Shown here: positions 10,161-24,141 of the stretch, piece by piece
How positions within the stretch are numbered: the stretch's first letter is position 1
Layout: every line of letters begins with the position of its first letter
Source of the DNA: Brachypodius melanocephalos
Lineage: Eukaryota; Chordata; Aves; Passeriformes; Pycnonotidae
DNA: 64,000 nt
Direction of reading: 5' to 3'
Assembly: GCA_013398615.1 (NCBI GenBank)
Contig: VZSR01001477.1
Location: forward strand, 2,337,028-2,401,027
Translations under genes and position numbers: made by a program
Notes under the pieces: generated by a model
What the model saw: only the letters and a program-made list of their open reading frames with translations
The model's database searches: none
Told to the model about the DNA's origin: nothing

Positions 10161-13100
10161 AAAATGTTAGAAAGAAGGTCTACCAAATGAAGGCCTGCTC
10201 CTCAATCTTTAGAACTAGTATAAAATATACTAATAAACTAGTATAAAAATTCTCAACCGTTTTATTTAGCTTTGCCTCAAGGTGGTAGGGAACACATAAT
10301 CGATAACCAAATGTTAGTTATTGCCTTCAAGTTAGGTGAGGCTGAATCCCCAGCAGATTTAAACTAGTGCTGCTTTTATTGGTTTAAATACAGTCGTGTC
10401 TTTGTAGATTAAATGAGGTTGTCTCAAAATTTCATTTGAAACTTTCACTATGTACCTAAACATCTCTTATGGGTGAAATGTCTCTGTAAGGTAATTTGGG
10501 GTCATTTGGAAGAAATTTAAACGAAGATATTTTGATCACTAAAAATACATTAATGAAATAATCCTGGTCATTCAGAAAAGTTCTTTGGGAGGTTATCAGG
10601 GAGGAATGGTAACTACTTTTAATTGCAACACCCATCTAGTCCTAATAATCTAATCACAGATCATTTTGTGTTACAATGAGTCATTGCTGCTGCCTATGAT
10701 CCTTTATTCTCTCAAGCAGCTCTTTTAAACTCCTCACCTTCATTCTCTTTCTGTTTACATTACTCAACACCTTGAAGCACTAGCTGGAAGGACTCATAAA
10801 GAGGCAGTGACTGTGCTTCAAAAGCTTGAAAAGAAGGGATTCCTACTTGATGTTTCTTATTTTCCATTGTGAATCACTCTTTTGTACTTGGAACTAGCCA
10901 TGGTTTTTATTGAAAGAACTGTTCATCAGGATTATTGTGTTCAAGGGTGATATTTTTTGTGCACAGTAACTTTCTATGATGAATAATTTCTTTCAACTGC
11001 CTTCAAGAATTCTACTCACAGACATGCAGAAAAACAACAATTCACTGTGATGGTCAGGACTGAACACTGATAATACCAAGAGAGGAAACATGTTCTAGTT
11101 CTGAGTATCCTTTAAAATGAAAAATATCTTCCTTGCAGTTCCCTACTGGTTAAGCAGAATGACTGTTTACTCAAGAATGACTGCATGCAGATGAGGAGAG
11201 ATATTATGGCTTGGATAGGATCTCTCAGTAGAGATAAGAAAGCTATCATTTTTAATAAATAATTTGAAATATTTAGTCAAATTGTTTGGTGGCTTGTTTT
11301 ATTTTTTAAATTCCTTTAGACAAACTTCAGCTTCTTTTCACTCATTCAGAATGAAAATAATTTTCATGATAGAAAAGAGAAATCAGTACATTCATTACCT
11401 TCAAAAATTCTCTTAGAATATATATATATATATTATTTTCCACTAAATGTAATTTCCTGCAGTATGTCTTTCAGATAGACAGTACTGAGGGACAGCTACT
11501 GAGAGGAAACATTCATTTTCCATTGTAAAACTAGATTTTAGACCTAGTTAGAACATATTTCTTACAGGTGTGTCAAGTCCTCCTTGACTTGTTATCCTCC
11601 TTGTAGCTGCAGGGATGGCAAATGTTGAAAATTCATAATGAGCTTTCTTTACACAAACAAAACCCAAGAAAATATATTTTCTAATAAAAAGAGGTCTTAC
11701 ACAGTTTCTACTTACACAGCTAAAAATAAAAATATCCACCTGGGTGTTCTGTTCTCAGATGGAAACCAGCAAAATACATCCTCGAGAAGTAATTATTAGA
11801 GACTACCTAAAAATAATTAATAATAAGATTTGTAGAAACTGTCATAGGTACATAGATGTCCTTAAATTAATAGAGGTTTACATTGCTTTCATTGTTTTCC
11901 ACAAAGAGTGCTGTTTCATTCTATTTGACCTTAATTAGTGTAATTGATAGTATTTTTTGAGCTGCATGCCATTTTAATCATGTAGTTACAGCTTTCATGA
12001 CAGAAGAAAAATGAAATAGCAGCTGGGAGTTATCTATTAATAGTGAGAGAGCAGAAAGGTAAAAGGAAAGACTTCTCTTCTAGGACTCCAGGGCTTTTAT
12101 GGAGTTAGTAATGAATGACTAATATATTCTAAGAGGAGCACACTGATCTCCAAGGATGTGATAAGGGCAGTAGGAGGTAGGATCAATATGAGTCAGAAAT
12201 TTTACATCATTAGGAAATCGCATGGCTACAAGAGTATACAGATAGACCAGTAAAAATGTCAAATCTTGAGAATACAAACCATGTATATGCATGCATGTCT
12301 GGATAGGATTACCTGGGGCTTAGAGAGAGTGTCTGAAAGTTTTTGGGAAAGCATGCAGTGCTACATGTGGTCACAAGGTTAGAGAGAACAACAGGACAAT
12401 CAAAAATTTCTTTGGGTTGTGATTATTTGGAATGGATTCGAAGTAAGACCAGGGTATAATGAAAAAAAGACAACAAATGAGAGCTTCTAAATCGTGAACA
12501 AAACATCCTAAATGAGTAGGTGCATTCATTAGCTTTAAGTGGTGATTTTTTTTCTTGAAGGTTTCTCCTATCACTGCTAATGACACTCAGTTTCTGAAGC
12601 CGGGAGGTTTTACAAGGAAAGAAAACTTGTTCTACTCTCTCTTCTCATAGATATGGTTAAAAAAAGCAGCATGAAACAAAACAACCCTCTACCAGTGGTA
12701 CTTAGTGCATATTATACTGGAAAAAACAAGCAAGTCGAGCCGACTGCCAATTATATCTAAATCTGTATTCGACTAAATTCCTCTCTGGCACTATAGTTTG
12801 GCACAGTACTTTTATAAAAGTTACATTGTATGATGAATTCATTCACAGATGCTTACTATGTTTTATATCTAACAATTACTTTTATTTCTTTAAAATAAAA
12901 AGTAAAACATGAACACAGTTTAATAAAAAAATATGGCAAAGAATGGCTGAATGGAACATGAAATGGGGATATATATTAGTTTTTAACTGTACGTGTAACC
13001 AGCAAAGAACTTATTCAACTTAAAGAAGACCAGCTTGCTCATGAAAATAAATAACATAGCTCTTATAACGTTACCAGAATCATATGTATTTCAAAGATCA

Positions 13101-16100
13101 TGCAAAAACTTCTGAAATGAGGTACTGACTAAGTTATTCATAAAACATTTTTGAAGTTTCTGTCTTTATGGCATTTACATACAAACACACTTAAGAGTAT
13201 GCAACTGTCTTGCAGACATATGAATGCTCAGATGGTGAGAAAGAAAAATATTTCTAAAGATTTGTAAAACAAATTCTCATCCAGCTTTTCTTCTGGTGTT
13301 GCAGAATGACTGTCTCATTTTCTTTTTTCCTTGTTTTTTTGCTCTCCTGTAATCTTACACAACAAAATGAACTTTGATAATAGAGATTTTAAAACTTTCA
13401 TTACCTAGGAGAAGTGAAAAATATTCACCCTGTTGTTAAATCTGTTGCTTTCTAGTTAAGAGTATATTGTGCCTACATGATGGAAAAAGGTCTATTTTTT
13501 AGATCAATTACTGCAAAAAGAACACACTTTCTTTTTCTTTGTTTTTTGTTATGACATATTTTAATATTGGAGTTAATACTTAAAGGTCTATAAAATCCAG
13601 GAAAACAATTAAGTCAAGGTTAGACAGAGGATTCTACCTTTGATATGAAAAGATATGCACAACAATTGCTTTTCTTATATAGTTCTATAAAATATGTGCA
13701 ATATTAGATGACTTTTACAAGAAATTTAACTATTCACATTTAGTCTTGCACTACTTAATCACTAAACATGCAAACATTATTTGCTTTCTATATCTTCTTC
13801 TCCTCTGGCTTAGCTCAAGAGTCCTTTAGATGTAGCCAGGCACTACAGAAAGTTAAATCTTTCAATAAAAGGGCAATGTGCAACAGAACCCAGAAGAGAT
13901 ATTTGAAATCAGTTTACAACTCTGATGAGGCACAGCACCCTGATTTCATTATGGTTTTCCCTTCACAGTTATATAAATCATGGAAAACAATTAACATTTT
14001 TGATTCCTTCTTTATCTTATAGAGTGCTCACTCAGTCCAAGTACAAATAAAAAGTTCAGAGATTTACCTGAAATTTATTTTCTGAGTTTCTTGTAGATAT
14101 TCAACTTACTAATCAGTGAAAAGCACAGCATTCACTCTGAAAAATGGAAAACTCTTTTTTTGGTTCAAAGTCTCATTTTGGTCTGTATGATTTAATTTAC
14201 TGGGGGAATTGTGGAAAGATGAGTATCATCCTCCAATCAATAAAACCAACAACATCCCAAATCCCCAAGTATTTTTATCTATATGAGACCTAACCATCAT
14301 CTGTAAATGTTTCTCTGAATGAGACATAGTGCGAGTCTCCTCTATGACTCATATGCTGTTATGTTCTTGACTACTTTGTGTACTGCATCATAAATTGAAC
14401 TGTGCAACAAAATCTGCTTAGCATGAACAGGTTTGTAAACTCACCCTCAAACTCCCTAAATGACACTGCTTTCTCATTCTGGTTAAGGATGGAATTATCT
14501 TATAGGGACTTGCAAAAATGATCGTGGCAGGGTATTTGCTATTTTATCCTGGAATATTCATGAACTGCTTTAGACATGTAAATCCCGGACTTTAAACTAA
14601 AGCTTAGAAACACAAGATTTTTATCTTGTGAGTATAAAACATGTTGACTCATATTTCATGTTTCATATATGAGGTCTTTTATGACAATAGTGGTATTGTT
14701 TTTACAACATCTCATACTCCATGCAGTTGTGAGCTGGAAGTGTCTGAGACTGACTTACCGTCTTACAGGGCAACATGAACAGGATTTTACCTTGTCATTG
14801 AGAAATGTTGTAAAAGGAATGTAAAGAATTTGATTTTTGTTTTGTTTTTGTTTTTTTATTGGATGACTATAGCAATTACGAATATATTTTCTTTGAAAGG
14901 TTACATGAAGTAGCTGTTTGCACAGTACATCAAGTGGCTGTTGGTGAAAATGTTTTTCAACCTTTCCTGAGTGTAATATATGAGGATAAGGGCTTTCAAA
15001 TATATAATAATGCATTTTAACACAGCTTTCTTAAGCAGTAATTATATCAGAAGATTGGGGTGAACAAGAAGCAGAGTATGCAAATAATCCATTTCTAAAA
15101 TAAATATTTCATAAAACTGGCCTTTAAAAAAAAAAAAGGTAAAATATATCCTTTGACTTAGATTAAAATCAAAGTTTTCCATTTTCAATCTTCAATTTCA
15201 ATTTACTGAACAAACCTTCTATGTTTGGACATCTTTCTTTTTTTCTTTCTTTCTGGCTTGACTCCATTTCTAGCAAATGTTAAATGATTTGTAAAGTCAT
15301 CTCGTATTTACGTGGCATGCTATAAAGAAATGACATTTTTTTCATCTTACATGTGAAAAACTGCTAACTTTACTATATATACCATCACTGGCTTTATTAT
15401 TGAGGATAAGAAATTGACCACTGCTTCACACTAGGAATCTAAATATGATGATTGTATTTGGCCAAAGGAAAATCCAGTATCTTCTAGTAAAAGAAAAGGA
15501 GAAGCAGAAAATTTCAGTCTGTAGATGACATTTTATGATAAAAATTGTGACTCTGGTAAGCCAGAAGTTAGGAATTGCTGGTGCTTGGTATTTCCTTCAA
15601 AAATAGTAATAAAAAAAACCCCTTCACTCCAAATTATTTACACACAATATTAGCCATATGAATAACACATTTTCTCAGCAACAGAGATTTGCATGCACTC
15701 GATTCAACATATTTAAGAATCCTTTCATTATGTCTTTTGACTGAACAATCCACGGAAGGAGTTACAGAAACTCACTGTTGTTGAAAACCTCTTCACCCTG
15801 GTTGTTATAGAAAGATTCTACTTTTGGAACTGGACATGTTAAGAGATGTAGTTAGCAGCATAACCAAAAATCTGTATATTTACATACTTCTATATGTACT
15901 TTATATGTATATATATAGTTATATCTATATCTTCATTGCTTCTCTTTCCATCAATATTTTGCTTTCTTTATAGGCTCATCCATATGAAACCAAATGAACA
16001 AACTTTTGCAAGCCCGAATATAGCATGTTTCCCAATTTCTTTTATTCATTACATTTTTGACATCTAAAATTCAAATGAAGAGCTGAGTGAAAGATTTTTG

Positions 16101-16289
16101 GGTTTTTTTTTTTTGGTAGACACAACACTGAGTATGTTTCATTATTTCATGGTCTTGTAAGTCCCATTTTTTAATTATTTCTGAGCATCAAGTTGTCACG
16201 TATTGATGTAAAGACTTGACTGGTTTAAAATCTCCCAGGGAGGGAACATTTATAACATTTTAAATATTAAATATGTAGCTAAACTGATA
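10161..16289. other. Unique AT-rich DNA, about 6 kb
   Basis: I see no gene or recognised repeat. There is a short (AT)n run at 11418-11433 and minor homopolymers (A at about 15126-15138, T at about 16101-16114). Frames such as 13768-14022 plus and 14755-15015 minus have no domain or coding-like composition. Confidence 0.55.
11418..11433. repeat. (AT)8 microsatellite
   Basis: Eight uninterrupted AT units. Confidence 0.85.
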
Positions 16290-16570
16290 ATTAAAAGACA
16301 ACAAGAGGCAAATGGACATAAGTGAAACACGGGAGATTCCATCTTAACATGGATGGAATCAGATGGAAACCCCACTTGTTTTACTGGACACTGGCACACA
16401 CTGCCCAGAGCACTGGTGGAGTCTTCATCTTTGGAGATCTTCACAAGGCATCTGGACATGGTCCTGAGCAACTGACCTCATGTGGGTGGCCCTGCTTGAG
16501 CAGCAGGGTGGGACCAAGTGGCCTCCAAAGGTCCCTTCCAACCTCAACAGTTCTGTGTGATTCAGTGAAA
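16290..16570 (+). mobile_element. CR1 LINE, 3' end fragment
   Basis: The match to a CR1 subfamily 3' region begins at a segment like AACAAGAGGCAAATGGACAT and GATTCCATCTTAACATGGA. It runs through CACTGGCACACACTGCCCAGAGCA and GGTGGAGTCTTCATCTTTGGAGA to GGCCTCCAAAGGTCCCTTCC and AACCTCAACAGTTCTGTG near 16560. The tail is at the right, so the element is on the plus strand. It is 5'-truncated and carries no intact frame; the frames at 16322-16585 plus and 16425-16703 minus are shadows of it. Confidence 0.9.
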
Positions 16571-18411
16571 TCAGTGCACAGTTAAAATTTCTGCTCAATA
16601 AACATCTGAGCCGCCCGGCTGCTGAGAATGAGGGACTGTATCTTTCTGTTGCTGGCTCAGTCACTGCACAGTTAAGCTTTTTAGACTTCTGTGTGGATAC
16701 CATCTGGAGTGGTGACTCTCTGCACTTGAAGTTTTTGGTTTACTCCAAAAATGCTGTGTCTGTCAAGTCAGTCTCCGAGGATTCTCCCTGTGAAATATTA
16801 AACAAGCCATATCCAAACTGCTGCTTTGTTATTGATGGTGGTAAGAAATGATCCACTTCTCAGCATTGTCTACGTTTTGTGCAGCTGTTTCTTTTAACCC
16901 TTTCATATAGCAAACCAGTCTTCCCTTTCTTAAAGAACATGTTTTTTTGCAAAACATCATGATTCTGTTTTGGTATTTGTGATTTCCTCTGATTTTAGTT
17001 ATAAATCAAGAAACATTCCTCCCTTTTATTTTCTAGTAAGAATATTTCTGGAGGAAATGTGATAGGGCGCATCTCCTGAAAAAGACATGGTATGTGTATG
17101 TACATTTGGAAGAACATTTTTCCCGGTGACCAGAGTATGATGATATTAGGTTTTGTGTTTGTAATAGGTTTGTTTTGAAGTACTTCATAGGCATGAGCAT
17201 CAGACAAAGTACCTCCTTGATTTTAAAGAGGTACAATGACTACTGTTAAAAACTACTGTGGGTAGCAATACCTCACCTATCATAATCAGAGTTCTTCGAA
17301 AGATAAAAAGTGTTGTTACCCCCCTTTCCATGAAAAAAGTCCAGCTGGTGGTTTTACAAGTGGAATGTGTTTTGGACATGGGTTTTTTCTGAATTTTGGG
17401 AAGGGGGAGTTTCCCCTCCTTCAATTTCCTTTTTTGTTTTTCTCTCTTCTATACAATTCTAGTTTCTCTCAGGAAATGGAGTCTGCTCAATCCAGATTAT
17501 TAGAGTTTAAACACGATTGCCACATAAACCTTCTAAAACACTCTTCTGCTTCTTTTCACATCACTATGATGACAGCTAGTCATCATTCTAAGGAACTTAC
17601 ATATTCTTCATGCTCTAGATCTCCCTGTCTAAATATGTTAGGGATAGATGGATGCTTTTCCCTAACTTTTCCTCAGTTTGAACCTGCTTGGTCCTCCCTT
17701 GTGGAATTGAAAAGCTGGCACCGTTTGTTAGATCCTCCATGCTTTCTTTTGGCTGAATGTTAGTAGAGAGTGAATTATGTGCTCTACAGAATTCATGAAA
17801 CAGATATTACTATTGGCATTTTACTATTGACAGGAAAACATCACGAAGCCATTGCATTTCCTAATAAATTGAAGACAGTAGATAGGCAAGTGGTATTCTA
17901 TGAAAAAAAAAAAACTTGGGAAAGACTATAAATTTCTAGAATTTTAAAAAAAAATCTTATAAACAAATTAGAGTTTACTCTTATTAAGTATGCTATTTAC
18001 TACAGAAATAAATAAGCCATCAAAGAAACACACATTTCACTTGTTTGAAGTTCAGACAATTCAAAGACACTTGCAGAGTATAATCTCAGTAGTCTTTGAT
18101 AGATACAATGTAATATGACCCTTGGTTTTACATGATTTCAGTCTTGGTTTACCTTTGGTAACTTCATATAGAATGTCTTAGCTATTGCCTTCTCAGCTGA
18201 AGTTTTTCATTCAGTTTAGCCCCTGAACTTGCCTCTGCTCTAGCTACTGTTGCATACCTTCCCATGCCCCATCACGCAGGCTGACTGTATAAATCAGCCT
18301 CATTATCCCTAGTGAGAAGAGAAAACTCTCCTAAATTTCAGAAAGTTCTGTTCACTTTCAAAATACTAATTTCTTCTCTTAATTTAGAGACTTAACAAAA
18401 GTGGACTTCTC
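16571..18411. other. Unique DNA
   Basis: No gene or repeat is recognised. The frame at 17365-17763 (plus, 132 codons) is the longest here, but its composition is that of random T-rich sequence and it has no identifiable domain. Confidence 0.5.
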
Positions 18412-18503
18412 AAAAAAAAAAAAAAAACAAAACCAAAAAAACCCCAAAAACCAAAAAAAGCCAAAAAATCAAACAAAAAAACCCCCAAAACAACAAAAAC
18501 ATG
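18412..18503. repeat. A-rich low-complexity tract with C runs
   Basis: It is nearly all A with CC, CCC and CCCCC interruptions, the same type as 2917-3017. Confidence 0.85.
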
Positions 18504-20954
18504 AAAAAGGAGGACAAATGTTTCCATACACGCAGTTGAAGAGATCACACAACTAATGGATTATCTATAAATTCTATACTAAATGAAAAAACTATGTTAA
18601 TTCTAGATTAAATATGCACCATTAAATCTCAAATTCAGTCAGCTCAAACGTTAAGAGTTTCACATATTAACAGCAATTCCTGAAAATTATATAGAATATA
18701 TATTTAATAGAAAGCAGAATATAAAAAATGAAACACATAGAATGGAATCTCCAAGAGAGAATACATGGAACACATGGCATAATAGGGTAAAGAGATCAAA
18801 TTAAAAAGTGACTATATTACCAAGCAATTGTATTTTAGAAACAAAAAAAATAAAAAATTTAAAATGTACTAAACCATTGAAGTTAAAAAAAAGAAAAAGA
18901 AAAATATCAAATAAAATCAAATGAGTATTACCAACAAATCCTGCAAGTAGTTTCTTTTCATTCTCTAGCAACGGGAATATGTGATCACATATGCATCATT
19001 CTTATAGGCTCTTCAGAAACATTTTACTTAAAAGAATGGCTTCAGGATACAAAGGTACTTATCTTAATGCCTGAAAACTTTCGTTTTCAGTGTTGAACAT
19101 AAACTTTAAAAAAGGTGGCAATCTCAAAGCTGAAACGTTCTTTGTATTTTCTGCTTCATAAAAAAAAATTCCTACCATTTAAAGGCACTTAGTTTACATA
19201 TAACTATGCTTATATATTGGTTTTAATATTGCAACCCTGTGACTGCTTTTATAATAGAGAACATATGTCTGACATTTCTCCAGTAGGCAGTAGAATTGCC
19301 ATATGTGGTGCCCTAATTTGTTTAAGTCCTCAAGTATATTTAGATTAAGTAATTAAAGCTAACCCTTGACTATTGATTAGGTTTTCATGAAGTCAGGCCA
19401 TTTTGGTAAGAAATGTTGGACATATGATGCATGTTAAAGTGACAACGTGAATGGGACTATAATGTAAACACAAATCAAATGGCACTGAACAAATACAATA
19501 AAGATTTTGTGACCCCCCCCATTTGTTTGTTGTATCACAGATGCCATAAATAGATTCTTAATCTATATGTAAATTAGATTATTTCATACTAGGAAACTGC
19601 ATTAAACAACTGCTGGAGTGTCTTTAAAATGGCATTTAGGTGCCCGTAAAAAAGATGGCTTTTTTATATGAGCTATGAACCACATGACAAAACTTTCTCA
19701 TTCTCTTTGGTTTAAACTTACTCATGGTATTCATATTGGGATATAACTGTAGATTTTAGGTCCTCTGAATCTTCTTAATGAATCAGTGCTTGCCTCTCTA
19801 TTTCAAGTGTCCCACATCTGAAATTTCTGCTGTCATGCCTAAACATCTACCTTTAGAAACACACAAACTCTTTTGCCATATCAGTGATGCCACTACTGTG
19901 TTCACTGGTATTTCAGAAACTGTTTTTATAGTGATGAACAGACTTTTACACCTGTAGAAGCACATGCCAAGGAACAAATTGTTCCATCCAATGAACAATC
20001 CATCCTTTCTGCTGTGAAGAGAACTGTCCCTCGCTGCTGCATGCGTTTCCTCCCCCTTGCTTTTCAAGCTAGTCTGATCAGTAATGACCAGGCCAATCTC
20101 TTTAACTTTCTTCATGTATGATATGAATATCACCTTCAAGCCTCCAGCCCCAAAGGCACTAAAAGGAAGTAAAGTCTTTAACTGTTCAGCAGTCCTGCTG
20201 TGGTTTTCCAGAGCATATCTAAATCATCTAGCCATGTGGAGCTGCTGAAAAATGCAGGCTGCATTGCATCTGTTGTACTACAGAGTTTACCTCTTGATTC
20301 TTTGTTTTTCAGCATCTAAAGAGGATAAATTTTGTCAGTTACAACTGAGCAGATATAATCTAATCCTCCACTGTCTGAGTGGTGGTTTCAGGTAGACTTT
20401 TCCCCTAGACAGATATTTCTGCTACTTACAGATAAATCTGATGTACTAATCTTCTGAAAATTGAGTACTTCCCTCCTGCTATGGGAGCTTCTTTGGGCCT
20501 GCCAGGCATCTATGGATCATATCCAAATAAATTTGTTTGCTCCCTAACTGTTTTGACAATACCCCCATACAGGCCATCCTGCCAGTGTTAGGCTGGAGAT
20601 TCAGAGTAATATTTTTAAAGAACAAAATATTTATATATTAGTTGCATACAGTCATTCACAGTGAAATGTTAACGGACAAGAAGTGTTTGTTAGAACTGTA
20701 AACCAAATATGATAGATAAGAGAGAGCTACAAAAGGATTGCAAGAAAAATAAAAAGGTACAGAAGTTTTTTTTCAAATTTCCAATGGTAAACAGGGCTGG
20801 ATTTTTAAGCATGTTTGGTTAAACTTAGTGCATGGACAGACAATGTACTTATATTACAGACTATATTAACTATTGAGTACTTAAAAAAAGGAAAGAGACA
20901 ATCCACAAATACATACCTTGAAACAAAGTCTTCTATGTCTGAAAGAGCATTAGA
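18504..20954. other. Unique AT-rich DNA
   Basis: There is no gene or known repeat. The stretch 19790-20320 is richer in G+C and holds a 113-codon minus-strand frame (19798-20139) with no recognised domain; it may be an old unrecognised repeat. Confidence 0.5.
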
Positions 20955-21030
20955 AAAAAAACAACAACAAAAAACCAACCAACCAAACAAAAAAACCCCA
21001 AAAAACCCCCAAAAACTACCAAAAAAAATC
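20955..21030. repeat. A-rich low-complexity tract with C runs
   Basis: Units of AAC, AACC and AAAACCCC make up the tract. Overlapping open frames on both strands (20815-21210 plus, 20805-21119 minus) are produced by this tract and are not genes. Confidence 0.85.
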
Positions 21031-22462
21031 GCGTCTCTTAAGATCTGGTATGACTGCAACATGAATTCTAATTTGAGATGTGTTTTCCTATTTGTGTGCA
21101 CGCATTTGCAAGAAAGCATCAGAGAAAGCAGGCATACCTGTATGAGTTATAATTTAATTTGCCAGTTATTTCTAATCACGTCTCTCTTGGTAAGTAAAAA
21201 ATGTCACTGAGAACCTGCACACGTACCAACCTTAGCTGATTGTTAATCAGCACTGACAGTCTGCCTGCAAAAAGGAAGCCCGAAGATGGCCTTTATTACT
21301 TCTGCAATACCATCAACATGCCACATACCAGAAAGTGTTCTGTAGCTATATATTTTAGACAGTAATATTTCAAAAGACAAGAAAACAGAAAAATAACAAA
21401 AGATAAAGTTAGAACTGATTACTTAACTTCACATGTAAGTATTTTAACAAGATTTCTATTTAAACACTATGAAGTTTTCCACATATAGATTAAGGCTTTA
21501 TTTTAACTTCTGACCGAGAAAGTAATCAAGACATCATCATGCACCTATACAGAAAACCACCAGCCTCAGATTGCACCTGTGGCCAAGGAAAGAAACAAAA
21601 TTGATAGATGAGTCTGCCAGTGCTAGCCTAGCTTATTGAAAATGACCCATCTGAACATAACTATAGAAATACACAGAAATAGGGTGATATAAAACTTTTA
21701 CAATAGATGTTTTCAGTAAATGGTACATTTTTGGAGCCATACATTTTCATTCTCCAGTTCATTTTAGTTTTTTTCTCCAATACATCTAAAGGTTGTCTGC
21801 CTGAGTTGTATATTTTATGCTACTATTTCCTCCTCCAATCACAAAGATATGTAGAATATAAATTATATCAAATATTAGGGATATAAAGCTTTCAAGATTT
21901 GAGCTTCCTTTATAAATTATAAAGGTAAAAAGCCATAAATGTAAGTTTAAGTTCTATAGAGTTGAGAGAAATACAGCTCTTTTGAATAACCCCTGCCTCC
22001 TTTTGAAGGAGGCCATAGACTACTTAGACATTATTTGATATAGATTAAAGAAATAAACAAATTTCCTCATATATGTGTCCAACTATAAGTTACATTATCA
22101 CATTTAAATTATGATATGCAATAATTCAAAATGGCTTTTATTGTAAATGGAAATGTCTTACAAGTCTTGAAGGTACATTTTATGCACATGTATTGAAGAG
22201 AATATATAAATAAATAAATAGTTACACACACATGGTAGTATGCCAGCAGAAGAGCAGGGCTGTGCTGAAGATGCAAAATGTTACCCTTACACCAACAAGA
22301 GCATGGTATGTTCTGTGTCCACCAAAACTGTGAGTTTATGAATCAAGAGTAACCAGAGAGCTGCACTCTAAGACCTCAAACTTAACAGTCATCTTGGAGT
22401 GATCATTGGTTATTTTTATATTAATTTTGTGAAGCATAAGCAACTAGAAGGTTTCAAAGAGC
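21031..22462. other. Unique AT-rich DNA
   Basis: No gene or known repeat is seen. A few AAAT units lie at 22207-22221. Confidence 0.55.
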
Positions 22463-22468
22463 CCAGCT
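22463..22468. repeat. Target-site duplication, left copy
   Basis: CCAGCT is repeated exactly at 22619-22624 on the other side of the interrupted LTR. A 6-bp duplication fits an ERVK-type integrase. Confidence 0.7.
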
Positions 22469-22618
22469 TGTCAGAACCCAGGGCATCTCTTTGGCTGCCC
22501 TGGGAGCTCNNNNNNNNNNNNNNNNNNNNNNNNNNNNNNNNNNNNNNNNNNNNNNNNNNNNNNNNNNNNNNNNNNNNNNNNNNNNNNNNNNNNNNNNNNN
22601 NNNNNNNNNAATCCGACA
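22469..22618 (-). mobile_element. Short LTR copy 2, interrupted by assembly gap
   Basis: The left end TGTCAGAACCCAGGGCATCT is the reverse complement of the 3' end of the LTR at 7687-7917 (37 of 41 bases agree over 22469-22509). The right end AATCCGACA (22610-22618) is the reverse complement of that LTR's start TGTCGGATT. Exact 6-bp repeats flank it. Only 50 bases of the element are visible because 100 Ns occupy its centre. If it is a solo LTR like copy 1, about 180 bp are missing; if it is a provirus, the missing part could be several kb. The strand is given relative to copy 1 only. Confidence 0.75.
22510..22609. other. Assembly gap, 100 N
   Basis: Exactly 100 Ns, the conventional placeholder for a gap of unknown size. 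Frames that run through it are artefacts. Confidence 0.98.
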
Positions 22619-22624
22619 CCAGCT
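22619..22624. repeat. Target-site duplication, right copy
   Basis: CCAGCT, identical to 22463-22468. Confidence 0.7.
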
Positions 22625-23640
22625 GAACTCTCTCTACCTTTTCCAACCCTTTCCTATCATATCTTAGTCTAAAAATAATTCCAGGCTATGCTGTTGTATT
22701 GACAAGCATTTCCAGTCACTGCAAAAACTAGATAACCATGCAGATTATGAACGTATTCCATATTAGAGGACAAGAAGTGTAAGCAACATATATCCACATT
22801 TATGATCTTAAGTCCTTTCACTGCAGTGTTCTTCTCTTCATAGTATTTTCATTAATTAATATAAAGTACCATAATTGGATTTATTGAATTTTCCCACCAA
22901 CCCACACTTGTGAAAATCGATACAAGGAGAAAAGCAATGTCTTACACTAGAATGGCAACTTCAAGTACTATTAGATTTTTGAGTAAAAGTCATTGGTAGA
23001 CATTGTAGACATATTCCAGGTGAAATTTGCTTTCATTGTATGCAGATAGAAGTACCAAAAAAGTGGTCAAACAGGACGAAAAGTAGGATTTCAATTACTT
23101 TTCAAGGCAAACTATGTTAATGAGTATCAGTATCCGCCTTTCATGAAAAGATTATGTCTTTAAAAATTGCTGGGGAACAAACCTCCAAGACAAAAAATAG
23201 ATGAGAGATGTCCAGCACTCTAACAATTCCCTCAAGGGAACGGATATTAAAATGAAGCCTAAGTCATGCTATTAATTACTTTGTAATTTCAGTAAGTGAT
23301 TCATGGTATGATTTGATCTTCACAAGTTCCTTGGAGCAAAAATTATGAATTAGGAAGTAAATGATTTGCTATTGAAAAGTAAATTGTTTCAATTCAGAAC
23401 AATTTCCAAGGCTGAGATCCTCAGCACAGACTTTCAATTGTTCTTATTTAGCTCCTTTTTCTTTTACACCTGATTAATATATTGACCTAAAAATTCATAT
23501 TTATTCCTTCATTTGAATGCAATCTCTTCTGCTTTTTTAATACCAGAAGATTGTCTCCTGCTCTTTACAATAACTTATTAAGTAACTTTACTAAACTACT
23601 TAGTTTACTAAAATGCAAGGAAACAAAAAATGTTTAAATT

Positions 23641-23663
23641 ATATATATATAAATATATATATG
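23641..23663. repeat. AT-rich microsatellite
   Basis: AT units with one interruption. Confidence 0.8.
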
Positions 23664-24141
23664 TAATAGAATGGAATTGTATCTGAGATTAAAATTGATT
23701 CCACAAGCACTGTGATAGTCAATATTGACCCTCCATTTATGATGAATCATAAAGGTCATTTGTAAAAAAAAATTCATTCTTTAATGTTTTGATTTTGTGA
23801 AGATTACTGGGATTTTTTTTTCATTTCAATATCTGAACACCCTGGTATATTAAATTTGGTTTCCATTACCAGCATGTGTGTAAAATCCTCTAGTATTTAC
23901 AATGCTGTTGGAGTTATTTGTAGATATCTTGTCTTTAAAGGTAGCTACTTTATAATATACTTATTGCTACACACAGAAATTTCTTAGAGCTTGTTTGTCA
24001 TGGATAAAACCAAAAACATCTCATAGAATGGCAACATACTTACTTCCCTTTCTCTTTGGATTTCACCTATGATAAAAGTGATGTTTTGTTGGATTTTTTG
24101 TTCTGTACTATTACCTATACAATTAGTAAGCAAAACCAAAG

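Noticed and set aside
17365..17763. 132-codon open frame (plus)
   Set aside because: There is no domain, no upstream promoter or splice context, and the composition of translated T-rich DNA.
19798..20139. 113-codon open frame (minus)
   Set aside because: The translation has no recognised family and nothing downstream or upstream extends it. The local G+C rise is more likely an old repeat.
20805..21210. Overlapping 104- and 131-codon frames on opposite strands
   Set aside because: Both are produced by the A/C-rich low-complexity tract at 20955-21030.
22399..22646. Open frames through the N block
   Set aside because: They are artefacts of translating Ns. The visible parts belong to the LTR and its flanks.
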